The position numbers and the translations under genes are program-made. The notes under the pieces are model-generated. The model ran no database searches. It was not told the DNA's origin and was given only the letters and a program-made list of their open reading frames with translations. From JBDHWG01 sp046328525 (GTDB lineage Bacteria > Chloroflexota > Anaerolineae > Epilineales > JAHCIE01): 64,000 nucleotides of DNA. This document shows, piece by piece, positions 35,320-44,780 of this stretch (the first letter of the stretch is position 1; every line of letters starts with the position of its first letter). The stretch lies in the NCBI GenBank assembly GCA_046328525.1, contig JAXLWK010000009.1, positions 62,001 through 126,000 on the forward strand, read 5' to 3'.

Positions 35320-36759
35320 ATGCAACCCGATGTCCCCGAGATCACCGCGCCCCACACCCAGCCCCAGACCATGGGCCAGCAGTTCGGCCGCCGCTCGTGG
35401 GCCGAGCCGTGGAAGATCAAGGTCGTCGAGCCGCTGCGCGTCATCACCCGCGACGACCGCGCCCGCGCCCTCGAAGCGGCCGGCTACAACACGTTCCTGC
35501 TCCGCTCGGACGACGTGTACATTGACCTGCTCACCGACAGCGGGACGAACGCCATGAGCGACCGCCAGTGGGCGGGGATGATGCTCGGCGACGAGGCCTA
35601 CGCCGGCAGCCGCAACTACTACCACCTGGAGGACGCGGTTCAGAAATACTACGGCTACCGCCACCTCGTCCCCACCCACCAGGGGCGCGGCGCCGAGCAC
35701 CTCATCAGCCAGGCCGTCATCCGCAAGGGCCAGTACGTCCCCGGCAACATGTACTTCACGACGACGCGCCTGCACCAGGAGCTGGCCGGCGGGACGTTTG
35801 TGGACGTCATCGTCGCCGACGCCCACGACCCGCACAACCTGGACCCCTTCAAGGGCAACGTGGACCTGGGCAAGCTCCAGGCGCTCATCGAGAAGGTCGG
35901 CGCGGAGAACATCGCCTACGTCAGCCTGGCCGGGACGGTGAACATGGCCGGCGGGCAGCCGGTGAGCATGCAGAACGTGCGCGACCTGCGCGCCCTGTGC
36001 GACCGCTATGGCGTCAAGGTCTACCTGGACGCAACCCGCATCGTGGAGAACGCCTTCTTCATCCAGGAACGCGAGCCGGGCTACGGCGGCAAGTCCATCG
36101 CCCAGATCGTCAGCGAGTTCTGCAGCTACACCGATGGGGCGTGGAGCAGCGCCAAGAAGGACAGCCTGGTCAACATCGGCGGCTGGCTGGCGGTGAACGA
36201 CGACGCCCTGTTCGAGGAACTGCGCAACCTCGTCGTCGTCTACGAGGGCCTGCACACCTACGGCGGCCTTGCCGGGCGCGACATGGAAGCGATGGCGATT
36301 GGCATCGCAGAATCGATGCAGGACGACCACGCCCGCAGCCGCATCGGCCAGGTGCGCTACCTGGGCGAGCTGCTCACCGACTGGAACATCCCGATTGTCC
36401 AGCCCGTCGGCGGCCACGCCGTCTTCCTGAACGCCCGGGGCTTCTACCCCCACATCCCCCAGAACCAGTTCCCGGCCCAGACCCTCGCCGCCGAGCTGTA
36501 CCTCGACTCCGGCATCCGCTCGATGGAGCGCGGCATCGCCAGCGCCGGCCGCGACCCGAAGACCGGCGACCACTATTACCCGGCCCTGGAGCTGACGCGC
36601 CTGACCATTCCGCGCCGCGTCTATACCCAGGCCCACATGGACGTGGTGGCTGAGGCGGTGAAGGCCGTCTACGACAACCGCGAGCAGACACGCGGCCTAG
36701 AAATGGTCTACGAGCCGAAGTACCTGCGCTTCTTCCAGGCGCGTTTCGAGCGTCTGTAG
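35320..36759 (+). CDS. tpl: tyrosine phenol-lyase (beta-tyrosinase)
   Basis: A 479-aa PLP enzyme of the tryptophanase/TPL family, converting L-tyrosine to phenol, pyruvate and ammonia. The Schiff-base lysine lies in SAKKDSLVNIGG, and PLP contacts include the LDATR aspartate and arginine. TPL rather than tryptophanase is favoured by two diagnostic sites. FTTTRLHQE matches the TPL Thr region, where tryptophanase has DTT. IRSMERGI carries the TPL Met and Arg, where tryptophanase has Val/Ile (AVEIG). The N-terminus is about 20 residues longer than Citrobacter TPL. It is flanked by an Lrp regulator and a Cys/Met lyase. Substrate use on indole or other beta-substituted alanines cannot be excluded. 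Confidence 0.88.
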   Translation: MQPDVPEITAPHTQPQTMGQQFGRRSWAEPWKIKVVEPLRVITRDDRARALEAAGYNTFLLRSDDVYIDLLTDSGTNAMSDRQWAGMMLGDEAYAGSRNYYHLEDAVQKYYGYRHLVPTHQGRGAEHLISQAVIRKGQYVPGNMYFTTTRLHQELAGGTFVDVIVADAHDPHNLDPFKGNVDLGKLQALIEKVGAENIAYVSLAGTVNMAGGQPVSMQNVRDLRALCDRYGVKVYLDATRIVENAFFIQEREPGYGGKSIAQIVSEFCSYTDGAWSSAKKDSLVNIGGWLAVNDDALFEELRNLVVVYEGLHTYGGLAGRDMEAMAIGIAESMQDDHARSRIGQVRYLGELLTDWNIPIVQPVGGHAVFLNARGFYPHIPQNQFPAQTLAAELYLDSGIRSMERGIASAGRDPKTGDHYYPALELTRLTIPRRVYTQAHMDVVAEAVKAVYDNREQTRGLEMVYEPKYLRFFQARFERL

Positions 36760-36800
36760 TATACTAGGCCCAATCTTCGCTCATTAATGAGGAAAGGGCC

Positions 36801-38228
36801 ATGCAGACAACATACAGCGCGGGGGTTCAAGCGTATATTGACCGCGGCCAGGACATCCTGACCGCGGAGGCGGCACAGCGGGCGCGGATGCGGCGCAAGC
36901 GGTTCGACACCATTGCCGTCCACGGCCTCTACGGGCAGGACGCGGCGCTGGCGAACGCGGGCAGCATCCTGGAACCGGCCTACCTGAGCACGGCGCAGCA
37001 CTTCGAGAACAGCGACCACATGGAGGCGGTGCTGGCCGCGGTGATGCCCGGCTGGACCTACAGCCGCGTCGCCAACCCGACCCTGCGCTACCTCGAAGAG
37101 ACCCTCGCCATGCTCGACGGTTACGGCTTCGAGGGCGAGACGAGCGCCTGCGCGATGGGCTCCGGCATGGGCGCGGTGTTGCTCGCCACCGATCCGTTCC
37201 TGGCGAGCGACGGCACGGGACGCCCCATCAACATCGTCGCCAGCGCCAAGTGCTACGGCGGAACGTTCACCCTGTTCAGCCGCCGCTATGCCGGCGAGCG
37301 CGGCTTGGACGTGCGCTGGGTGCGCAACCCCCTGGACCTCAACGAGTGGGCGGGCAAGATTGACGAGAACACGCGCTTCGTCTACGGCGAGATGCCCAGC
37401 AACCCCGGCCTGGGCGTCTTCGACATTCCTCTCATCGCCGCCATCGCCCACGCCCACGGTATCCCGCTCATCGTCGATTCCACCATCGCCACGCCCGCCC
37501 TCCTGCGGCCGCTGACCCTCGGCGCCGACATCGTCGTCCACTCGGTCACCAAGCTCATGACGACCAGCGGCTTCGCCATCGCCGGCGCCGTCATCTCCCG
37601 CCGCGACATTCCGAGCCGCGTCGGGCCAGACGAGCTGCGCCGCGACTACGCCCTGTATGTCAAGCTCGAGCAGATGCGCGACTACGGCCCGTCACTCAGC
37701 CCCTTCAGCGCCCTCATGATCATGAACGATCTGCGCATGGTACGCGCCCGCGCCGACATCATGAGCCGCAACGCGATGCGAATTGCAGAGTTCCTCGCCG
37801 AGCAGCCCCAGGTGGAAGGGGTGAACTACCCCGGCCTGCCCACGTTTCAGGGGCACGAGGTCGCAAAGCGCCTGCTGTGGCTGGCCGATGGCGAGGACGA
37901 CTACGGCGTCCCGGTCAACCGCTTCGGCCACTTGCTGAGTTTCTCGGTGAACGGTGGCGCCGAGGCGGCGCGAGCGGTGTTCGACCGCCTCCAGATGATC
38001 TGGCGGGCGACCGACCTGGGCCGCGTCAAGACGGTGGCGGCGATCCCTGCCATCTCGACCCACCAGAAGCTCGGCGACGAGGGGCGGGCCATCGCGGAGG
38101 TGTCCCACAACCTCATCCGCCTGAGCATCGGCGCCGAGCACCCGGCGGACATCATGGACGACCTGGCGCAGGCGCTGTCCGGCGGCGCCGGCGCGCCCAT
38201 CTTCGCCGGCGCAACCACGGGAGCATAA
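36801..38228 (+). CDS. Cys/Met-metabolism PLP enzyme (methionine gamma-lyase-like)
   Basis: A 475-aa fold-type I PLP enzyme. The PLP lysine lies in HSVTKLMTTSGFAIAG, the PLP-ring aspartate in LIVDSTIATP, and the phosphate-site YSRVANPTLRYLE is clear. Family members include methionine gamma-lyase, O-acetylhomoserine sulfhydrylase and cystathionine lyases; gamma-lyase is preferred only from the catabolic context. It lies 41 nt after TPL with GAGGAAAGG before the ATG, so co-transcription is likely. It is about 60 aa longer than typical MGL, with an N-terminal helical extension (about 1-35) and small insertions. Confidence 0.85.
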   Translation: MQTTYSAGVQAYIDRGQDILTAEAAQRARMRRKRFDTIAVHGLYGQDAALANAGSILEPAYLSTAQHFENSDHMEAVLAAVMPGWTYSRVANPTLRYLEETLAMLDGYGFEGETSACAMGSGMGAVLLATDPFLASDGTGRPINIVASAKCYGGTFTLFSRRYAGERGLDVRWVRNPLDLNEWAGKIDENTRFVYGEMPSNPGLGVFDIPLIAAIAHAHGIPLIVDSTIATPALLRPLTLGADIVVHSVTKLMTTSGFAIAGAVISRRDIPSRVGPDELRRDYALYVKLEQMRDYGPSLSPFSALMIMNDLRMVRARADIMSRNAMRIAEFLAEQPQVEGVNYPGLPTFQGHEVAKRLLWLADGEDDYGVPVNRFGHLLSFSVNGGAEAARAVFDRLQMIWRATDLGRVKTVAAIPAISTHQKLGDEGRAIAEVSHNLIRLSIGAEHPADIMDDLAQALSGGAGAPIFAGATTGA

Positions 38229-38235
38229 TTCTCGC

Positions 38236-38293
38236 GTGTAGCGCCGACTTTAGTCGGCTCTTGGCTCGGAGCCGACTAAAGTCGGCGCTACAC
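38236..38293. terminator. 25-bp perfect inverted repeat between convergent genes
   Basis: 38236-38260 pairs perfectly with 38269-38293 around an 8-nt loop; the core is CGACTTTAGTCGG. It starts 7 nt past the lyase stop and ends 10 nt before the HAD stop, so it is placed as a bidirectional terminator. The GACTAAAGTCG core also occurs at 22763-22773. Confidence 0.7.
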
Positions 38294-38303
38294 TGTCCGT
38301 TTT

Positions 38304-39245
38304 CTAGAACGCGAACACGGTGCGGAAGTCGTTCTGCATGCTCACCACGAGCCAGCCGGCCGCCTCCGCCAGTACGTGCGCCTTCTCGGCGTGGGTGTCG
38401 TAAGCGTACTCGCGCTCGGCGTCGTCGTGGCGCAGGAGCAGGCACAGGTGGCGGCCGCCGGATCCCTGGGCCATCTGCAACATCTCGATGTCGCCGTTCG
38501 CGTTGCCGAACGCCAGGATCGGCCAGCGCCCGACGTGCAGCTCAATGTTGATGGGCTTGCCCGCGCCGTCGTCAATCGGCTCATTCACTCCCGCCACCCG
38601 AATCAGCTCCGGCCCGCGCGGCCCCATCTGGAACTTCAGGCGCACGTCGCTGCCGATGACGTTCTCACGCGGGATGCCGTACAACTCCTCCGACACGACG
38701 CGCATGAAGCCCATGCCGCCAGCTGACGAGACATACACCTTGAAGCCCTGCGCCTGGAGCAGCCGCACCAGCTCGATCATCGGCCGGTAGACCGTCTGCT
38801 TGTACGGGACGCCGAATCGCGGGTGATGAGCTTCGGCGAAGAAGGCGGCGGCCTCCTGCTCGAACGCTGCCTGTGACATGCCGACGTGGGTCTGGTACAC
38901 GAGCTTCAAGATTTCGGGCATCGCCGCGCCGAGGCGCAGCACATCCGAGATGTGGTGCGGGAGATGGTGCGCGAAGCTCGACAAGTCACCGTCCAGGAGC
39001 GCCTTGTACGGCTGGCGGTCGCGCAGGCGCGGATCCGCCTCAGCCCGCGCAATGAGGCGCTGCAGGGCGAAGGCGATCTCGACGAGGTACGGCTTCTCGC
39101 ACCACAGCGTCCCATCGTTGTCGAACGTGGCAATGCGGGCGTGGGGCGGGACATAGGCGTCGCCGCCTGGCTCCGTCACGTCAGCGACGAATCGGAGCAG
39201 GGCTTGCTTGGTGGGGGTCTCATTCCAGGACGGCAGTGGGTCCAT
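38304..39245 (-). CDS. HAD-superfamily hydrolase
   Basis: A 313-aa protein started at ATG 39245 (AGAGG 5 nt upstream). HAD motifs: nucleophile D42 in FDNDGTLW, motif II in VYVSSAGG, and motif III/IV lysine and FGNANGDIEML. The large cap between motifs I and II (about 100 residues) resembles phosphoserine-phosphatase-like C1 caps. The HAD family covers phosphatases, phosphonatases and dehalogenases; a small-molecule phosphatase is most likely. It is monocistronic, divergent from the acidic protein gene. Confidence 0.85.
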   Translation of the reverse strand: MDPLPSWNETPTKQALLRFVADVTEPGGDAYVPPHARIATFDNDGTLWCEKPYLVEIAFALQRLIARAEADPRLRDRQPYKALLDGDLSSFAHHLPHHISDVLRLGAAMPEILKLVYQTHVGMSQAAFEQEAAAFFAEAHHPRFGVPYKQTVYRPMIELVRLLQAQGFKVYVSSAGGMGFMRVVSEELYGIPRENVIGSDVRLKFQMGPRGPELIRVAGVNEPIDDGAGKPINIELHVGRWPILAFGNANGDIEMLQMAQGSGGRHLCLLLRHDDAEREYAYDTHAEKAHVLAEAAGWLVVSMQNDFRTVFAF

Positions 39246-39340
39246 AGCGCCTCTAACCGGACACGCCGCCGTGGCAGAGGCCGCGTGTCGAGAATGGCCG
39301 CAATTGTAGGACAGCCGCCCGATAGCGTCAACGCGCGGCG

Positions 39341-39368
39341 TTGCGCCCGCCGCCAAAGCGTTGTACAA
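39341..39368 (+). promoter_or_regulatory. putative promoter of small acidic protein gene
   Basis: TTGCGC (39341-39346), 16 nt, TACAAT (39363-39368), 45 nt before the ATG. Confidence 0.45.
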
Positions 39369-39412
39369 TCTGGGCTGTATGACAGCCACGACTTGTTTTG
39401 AAGGAGAACAAC

Positions 39413-39649
39413 ATGGTACAGATGTTTGACGCCGCGTCAGGCGCATCCCTGGGACAGATTACCGACGACCAGCTCCAGTTCCTCGTGGACCACATGGAAG
39501 AGGAGTCGGACGTTGACCAGGACTACTACATCAACCAAGATACGCTCGACATGTTCGAGGGCGAAGGCGGCGACCCGGCGCTGATCCTGCTGCTGCGTCA
39601 GGCCCTGGGCAGCCGCGACGACATGGACATTCGCTGGGCGCGGTCATAG
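39413..39649 (+). CDS. 78-aa conserved acidic protein
   Basis: A small soluble protein starting MVQMFDAASGASLGQITDDQ, with AAGGAGAACAAC directly before the ATG. Strongly acidic in the middle (MEEESDVDQDYYIN), ending LLLRQALGSRDDMDIRW. I recall close relatives in several phyla, some carrying an implausible galactosyl-undecaprenol synthase label; the size excludes an enzyme of that type. Function unknown. Confidence 0.75.
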   Translation: MVQMFDAASGASLGQITDDQLQFLVDHMEEESDVDQDYYINQDTLDMFEGEGGDPALILLLRQALGSRDDMDIRWARS

Positions 39650-39742
39650 CGCGCCGGTCATGGTTGACAAATCCGACCACACACGCTAGACTTCGGGCGC
39701 CGACTGGCGACAATCGCCGAAATTCACTGCACCCGGAAAGCC

Positions 39743-40480
39743 ATGTCAGACAACGACGCGCCCCACTTCGAGACGCTTAATGTCGTCGCCCTGCGCGACC
39801 GCATCAAAGACCAAATCTGCGATGCCATTCTACACGGCATGTTCGGCCCGGGCAGCCGCGTCGGCGAGGCGGCCATCGCCGAGCAGTTCGGCGTGAGCCG
39901 CGCGCCGGTGCGCGAGGCGCTGGTGGCGTTGGAACGCGAGGGCATCGTCAGGAGCCTGCCGCGGCGGGGCTATTTCGTCGTTGACTTCACCGACAGGGAC
40001 ATTGACGAGATCTACAGCCTGCGGCGGCTGCTCGAAGTCGAAGCCCTGCGCCGCGCCACCCCGCGCTTCGACGCCGCGGCCGTCGCCGAGCTGCAACGCC
40101 TCGTGGACCAGCTCGGCGCGGCCATGCGCGAGAAAGCCGACGTGGGCGTCATCATCGCCCTCGATCTCGGCTTTCACGACATCATCTGCCGCATGGCCCA
40201 GCACCAGCGCCTGTACGACGCCTGGAACAGCATGCGCCTCCAGACGTGGCTGCTCATCGGCCTCACCAGCCGCATCCAGTTCGACTCCCCCGATCAACCC
40301 CACGACATCCACCAGATCATCCTCGACGCCATCAAGGCGGACGACGCGGCGGGCGCGGCCGCCAGCATGACCGAGCACCTGCTCGGCGCGGAGGAGCGCG
40401 CTCATGTGGCCTGGCGCGGCCTACGCAGCGAGGCCGAGCGGCGCCAGCGCACCAACGGGGATGGCGCGTCGCCCGCCTGA
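39743..40480 (+). CDS. GntR/FadR-family regulator (FCD domain)
   Basis: A 245-aa protein: N-terminal winged helix (about 15-80, core FGVSRAPVREALVALEREGIV) and an all-helical FCD effector domain (about 95-225) whose histidine positions (FHDIICRMA, MTEHL) usually bind a metal and a carboxylate ligand. It is followed 17 nt later by an aldolase-like gene, its probable target; the ligand is likely a sugar acid or related hydroxy acid. The ATG at 39743 lacks a strong Shine-Dalgarno sequence. Confidence 0.9.
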   Translation: MSDNDAPHFETLNVVALRDRIKDQICDAILHGMFGPGSRVGEAAIAEQFGVSRAPVREALVALEREGIVRSLPRRGYFVVDFTDRDIDEIYSLRRLLEVEALRRATPRFDAAAVAELQRLVDQLGAAMREKADVGVIIALDLGFHDIICRMAQHQRLYDAWNSMRLQTWLLIGLTSRIQFDSPDQPHDIHQIILDAIKADDAAGAAASMTEHLLGAEERAHVAWRGLRSEAERRQRTNGDGASPA

Positions 40481-40497
40481 CGCCGCCGGGAGCTTGC

Positions 40498-41412
40498 ATG
40501 TCCACGTCCACATTCCCCTATCTCAAGGGCGTCTACAATATCACGCCCACGCCATTCCAGCCGGACGGCAGTCTGGACCTGCCGAGCCTGGCGCGGCTGA
40601 CCGAGGCCACCATCGCCGCCGGCGTGGACGGCATGACCATCCTCGGCGTCATGGGCGAAGCCAGCAAGGTCACGGACGCCGAGCGCGAGCAAATCATCGC
40701 CACGGTCATCGAGACCGCCGCCGGCCGCATCCCCATCTGCGTCGGGACGACCCACGCCGCGACCGATCCCTGCGTGACGTATAGCCGGCAGGCGCAGGCG
40801 ATGGGCGCGCAGGCGCTCATGGTCGCCCCGCCACGTCTCGCCCGCTCCACGGACGCGGCGCTGCGGCGGCACTACCTGGCGGTCGCCGAGGCCGTGGACA
40901 TCCCCGTCGTCGTGCAGGACCACCCGCCCAGCAGCGGTGTGTTCATGAGCGTCGAGTTCATCGCGGCGCTGGCCGACGAAGCGCCCCACTGCCGCTTCCT
41001 CAAGCTCGAGGACGAGCCGACACCGCCGAAACTGAGCCTGGTGCACGCGGCCAATCCGCGCGTCGAGGTCTTCGGCGGCTCCGGCGGGATGTGGTACCTC
41101 GAAGAGCTGCGGCGTGGCGCGATCGGCATCATGACCGGCTTCGGCGTGCCAGAAATCCTCGTCGAGATCTACCACCGCTGGAGCGAGGGCGACCAGGCGG
41201 GCGCGACCGAGACCTTCTACCGCTACTGCCCCATGATTCGCTTCGAGAACCAGCCCGGCCTGAGCCTCACCATCCGCAAGCACATCTACGCCTTGCGCGG
41301 CGCAATCGCCTCCCCCCACACCCGCCAGCCGGCGCCCACCCTCGACCCCGGCAGCCAGGCCGACCTGATGGACCTGCTGACGCGGCTCAATCTCCTTCCA
41401 TCCAAAATGTGA
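40498..41412 (+). CDS. dihydrodipicolinate synthase/N-acetylneuraminate lyase family aldolase
   Basis: A 304-aa class I aldolase-type TIM barrel. The Schiff-base lysine is K169 (RFLKLEDEP) and the carboxylate-binding loop is GVMGEASK (about 50-57). The family YNxP tyrosine motif reads QDHPPSSG (140-147), so the usual catalytic Tyr is absent from its place, with Asp141/His142 there instead. This argues against lysine biosynthesis and for a catabolic 2-oxo-acid aldolase or dehydratase. GGGAG lies 5 nt before the ATG. Paired with the GntR gene. Confidence 0.85.
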   Translation: MSTSTFPYLKGVYNITPTPFQPDGSLDLPSLARLTEATIAAGVDGMTILGVMGEASKVTDAEREQIIATVIETAAGRIPICVGTTHAATDPCVTYSRQAQAMGAQALMVAPPRLARSTDAALRRHYLAVAEAVDIPVVVQDHPPSSGVFMSVEFIAALADEAPHCRFLKLEDEPTPPKLSLVHAANPRVEVFGGSGGMWYLEELRRGAIGIMTGFGVPEILVEIYHRWSEGDQAGATETFYRYCPMIRFENQPGLSLTIRKHIYALRGAIASPHTRQPAPTLDPGSQADLMDLLTRLNLLPSKM

Positions 41413-41569
41413 CACCCCCTGCCATCGGTGCTAACATTGGCTTTGTAACCTAAGCCACATCACCGCCGGTTTCACTCTCCCAAACGGTACCCATGAGCGA
41501 CTTTAGCCGCACCCTGGCCGGCTAGAGTCGTTGTTTGTCCACCCTGACCATACATGAGGAGCTTGTTTC

Positions 41570-44500
41570 ATGGCCGAAACACAGGATTTCAAGGGGCTGC
41601 TCGAATGGCGTTGCATCGGCCCATTCCGCGGCGGCCGCGTCGTCGCCGTCGCCGGTGATCCCAGCGAGCCGAATACGTTCTACTTCGGCGGCGTCGCGGG
41701 CGGCATCTGGAAGACGGCGGATGGCGGCATCTCGTGGGAGTGCATCTCCGACGGCTTCCTCAAGACGTCGTCCGTCGGGGCGCTGACCGTCGCCGACTCC
41801 GACCCCAACGTCATCTACGCCGGCATGGGCGAGACCACCATCCGCATTGACGTGTCCCACGGCGACGGCGTGTACAAGTCCACCGACGCCGGCAAGACGT
41901 GGCGGCACATGGGCCTGGCCGACACGCGCCACATCGGCAAGATCCGCGTCCACCCCCAGAACCCGGACATCGTGTACGTCGCTGCCCTGGGCCATGCCTT
42001 CGGCCCCAACGCCGAGCGCGGGGTGTACAAGTCCACCGACGGCGGTGAGACGTGGCGGCTAACGCTACACAAGAGCGACAAGGCCGGCGCGGTAGACCTC
42101 AGCATTGACCCCAACAACCCGCGCATCCTGTACACGGCGATCTGGGAGGCATACCGCAGCCCGTGGATGATCTCGTCCGGCGGCCCGGACAGCGGCCTGT
42201 GGCGCTCGACCGACGGCGGCGAGACGTGGAGCGACATCTCGGACAACAAGGGTCTGCCCAAGGGCATCAAGGGCAAGATCGGCGTCGCCGTCTCGCCGGC
42301 CCAGAAGGGCCGCGTGTGGGCGCTCATCGAGCACCAGCCGGAGGGTGGCCTGTACCGCTCGGACGACTGGGGGCAGACGTGGGAGAAGGTCAGCGGCGAT
42401 CAGCGCCTCGTCTCCCGCGCCTGGTACTACATCCACCTGACCGCCGACCCGCAGGACGGCGACACGGTGTATATCAACTGCCTGGACCTCTGGAAATCCA
42501 CCGACGGCGGCCGCAGCTTCACCCAGATTGACACGCCCCACGGCGACAACCACGACCTGTGGATTGACCCGAAGAACCCACAGCGCATGATCCAGGGCAA
42601 CGACGGCGGCGCCAACGTGTCGTATAACGGCGGCGCAGCCTGGTCCAGCATCTACAACCAGCCGACCGCCCAGTTCTACCACGTCGCCGCCGACACCCGC
42701 TGGAACTACCACGTCTACGGCACGCAGCAGGACAACAGCAGCATCGCCGTACCCAGCCGCAGCAACAACATCTCTATTATGTGGAGCGACGGCTACGTCG
42801 CCGGCACCGGCGAGAGCGGCTACATCGCCATCCGCCCCGACGACCCCAACATCGTCTACGTCGGCGCAATCGGCAGCTCCCCCGGCGGCGGCAACGCCCT
42901 CCAGCGCTACGACCACCGCACGAAGCAGCTCCGCCTCATCACGACGTGGCCCGAAGTCATGACGGGGTACGGCGCAATTGACCACAAGTACCGCTTCCAC
43001 TGGACGTACCCGATCATCATCTCGCCCCACGACCCCAACACCCTCTACATCGGCGGCAACATCGTCTTCAAGTCCACCAACGAAGGCCAGTCCTGGCAGC
43101 CCATTAGCCTCGACCTCTCCCGCGCCGATCCGGACAAGCTTCAGCCGACCGGCGGCCCCGTCAATCGCGACGCCGTCGGCGCGGAGACCTACGCCATCGT
43201 CTTCGCCCTGGCCGAGTCGCCCCACGAGCCGGGCGTCCTGTGGGCCGGCACCGACGACGGCCTCGTCCACATCACCCGCGACGGCGGCGCGTGGTGGTCC
43301 AACATCACCCCGCCCGACCTGCCAGAGTGGTCTACCATCAGCGGCCTGGAGCTGTCGCCCCACGACCCGGCGACCGCCTACATCGCCGCCTATCGCTACA
43401 AGCTCGACGACTACCACCCTTACGTCTACAAGACCAACGACTACGGTCAGACGTGGCAGAGCATCACCAACGGCCTGCCCGACGACGACTTCCCGCGCGT
43501 GATCCGCGAGGATCCGACGCGGCGGGGGCTGCTGTACCTGGGGATGGAGACGGGGCTGTACGTGTCCTTCGACGATGGAGCGAACTGGCAGCCGTTCCAG
43601 CTCAACCTGCCGGTGACGCCGATCTACGACGTGATCATCAAGAACAATGACCTGATCGCGGCGACCCACGGCCGCGCGTTCTGGATCCTCGACGACCTGA
43701 CCCCGCTGCACCAGATGCACGACGGCGTGACCCAGGGGCAGGCGCACCTGTTCCGGCCACGCGACACCCTGCGCGCTCTGCCCGGCTCGTTCCAGGGCTG
43801 GATCGGCGGGGCGCCGGGCCGCAACTACTCCGGCGGCCTGGGCGTCGTCTCGCCGTTCTACGAGAGTCGGACGCCGGAAGGCGCGCTCGTGCGCCGCTTC
43901 ACCGAGGGCGGCCAGAACCCGCCCAACGGCGTCATCGTCACCTACTACCTGGCGAGCGCGCCAGAGCCGCCCATCAAGCTGACATTCCAGGACGCCCAGG
44001 GGAACGTTATCCGCGAGGTCAGCAGCCTGCTGCCGGACGAGCGCGAGAGCGGCAAGCCGAAGGAGCTGCGCGCGCCGGCCAACGCCGGCTGGAACCGCTT
44101 CGTGTGGGACATGCGCTACCCTAACGCCCCGAAGGTGCAGGGCACGGACCCCATCAGCGAGGTCGTCTACCCCGGCCCGGTCGTCGTGCCCGGCGAGTAC
44201 GCGGTCACGCTGACGGTCGGCGACAACAGTCAGACCCACTCGTTCACCCTCACCGAGCGCCCAGACGTGACTTCGACCCAGGCGGACCTCCAGGCGCAGC
44301 TCGACCTGAACCTGAGCATCTGGCGCAAGCTCGGCGAGACGATTGCGACCATCAACCGCATGCGCGACCTGCGGCAGCAGCTCGACGGCTGGGCGAAGCG
44401 CGCCGACCTACCGGAAGGCCAGCCCATCGCCGAGTCGGCGGCCGCCCTGCGTGACAAGGTACTCGACATCGAGAAGATGTTGCAGGTGCCGGACCTGCGC

Positions 44501-44743
44501 CCGGGCTGGCCGGACCAGAACAACAACGGCATCCGCCTGCTGGAGAAGCTGGGCGGGATGATTCCCCTGGTCAGCCTCGGCGACTACCGCCCCACGGACC
44601 AGGCCTACGGAGTGTTCGACGACTTGTGCAGCCGCATTGACGCCCAGGTCGAGCGCTTCGACGAGCTGGTCAGCAACGACCTGCCGTCCTTCAACGCCCT
44701 GGTGAGCGAGGCGCAGATCGGCCCCGTGGTGTTGAAGGGCTAA
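41570..44743 (+). CDS. large Asp-box beta-propeller protein (sortilin/VPS10-like)
   Basis: A 1057-aa protein made of tandem beta-propellers. At least eight Asp-box (BNR) turns S-x-D-x-G-x-[TS]-W are visible, for example STDAGKTW, STDGGETW (twice), SDDWGQTW, STNEGQSW and TNDYGQTW. After about residue 750 comes a beta-sandwich (about 790-910) and a helical C-terminus. Genes of this layout are commonly labelled glycosyl hydrolase, but no catalytic residues are evident. It lacks a signal peptide, which is odd for the class. GAGGAG precedes the ATG by 9 nt. Confidence 0.82.
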   Translation: MAETQDFKGLLEWRCIGPFRGGRVVAVAGDPSEPNTFYFGGVAGGIWKTADGGISWECISDGFLKTSSVGALTVADSDPNVIYAGMGETTIRIDVSHGDGVYKSTDAGKTWRHMGLADTRHIGKIRVHPQNPDIVYVAALGHAFGPNAERGVYKSTDGGETWRLTLHKSDKAGAVDLSIDPNNPRILYTAIWEAYRSPWMISSGGPDSGLWRSTDGGETWSDISDNKGLPKGIKGKIGVAVSPAQKGRVWALIEHQPEGGLYRSDDWGQTWEKVSGDQRLVSRAWYYIHLTADPQDGDTVYINCLDLWKSTDGGRSFTQIDTPHGDNHDLWIDPKNPQRMIQGNDGGANVSYNGGAAWSSIYNQPTAQFYHVAADTRWNYHVYGTQQDNSSIAVPSRSNNISIMWSDGYVAGTGESGYIAIRPDDPNIVYVGAIGSSPGGGNALQRYDHRTKQLRLITTWPEVMTGYGAIDHKYRFHWTYPIIISPHDPNTLYIGGNIVFKSTNEGQSWQPISLDLSRADPDKLQPTGGPVNRDAVGAETYAIVFALAESPHEPGVLWAGTDDGLVHITRDGGAWWSNITPPDLPEWSTISGLELSPHDPATAYIAAYRYKLDDYHPYVYKTNDYGQTWQSITNGLPDDDFPRVIREDPTRRGLLYLGMETGLYVSFDDGANWQPFQLNLPVTPIYDVIIKNNDLIAATHGRAFWILDDLTPLHQMHDGVTQGQAHLFRPRDTLRALPGSFQGWIGGAPGRNYSGGLGVVSPFYESRTPEGALVRRFTEGGQNPPNGVIVTYYLASAPEPPIKLTFQDAQGNVIREVSSLLPDERESGKPKELRAPANAGWNRFVWDMRYPNAPKVQGTDPISEVVYPGPVVVPGEYAVTLTVGDNSQTHSFTLTERPDVTSTQADLQAQLDLNLSIWRKLGETIATINRMRDLRQQLDGWAKRADLPEGQPIAESAAALRDKVLDIEKMLQVPDLRPGWPDQNNNGIRLLEKLGGMIPLVSLGDYRPTDQAYGVFDDLCSRIDAQVERFDELVSNDLPSFNALVSEAQIGPVVLKG

Positions 44744-44780
44744 ACAATTCGCCGAGTGAAGGTCTGGACTGCGGTCTACC

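Noticed and set aside
35320..36759. Calling the PLP lyase a tryptophanase
   Set aside because: FTTT and SMERG at the two discriminating sites match tyrosine phenol-lyase, not tryptophanase.
42065..44239. 724-codon minus-strand ORF opposite the propeller gene
   Set aside because: Val/Asp/Arg-rich shadow with no recognisable domain; the plus strand has regular Asp-box repeats.
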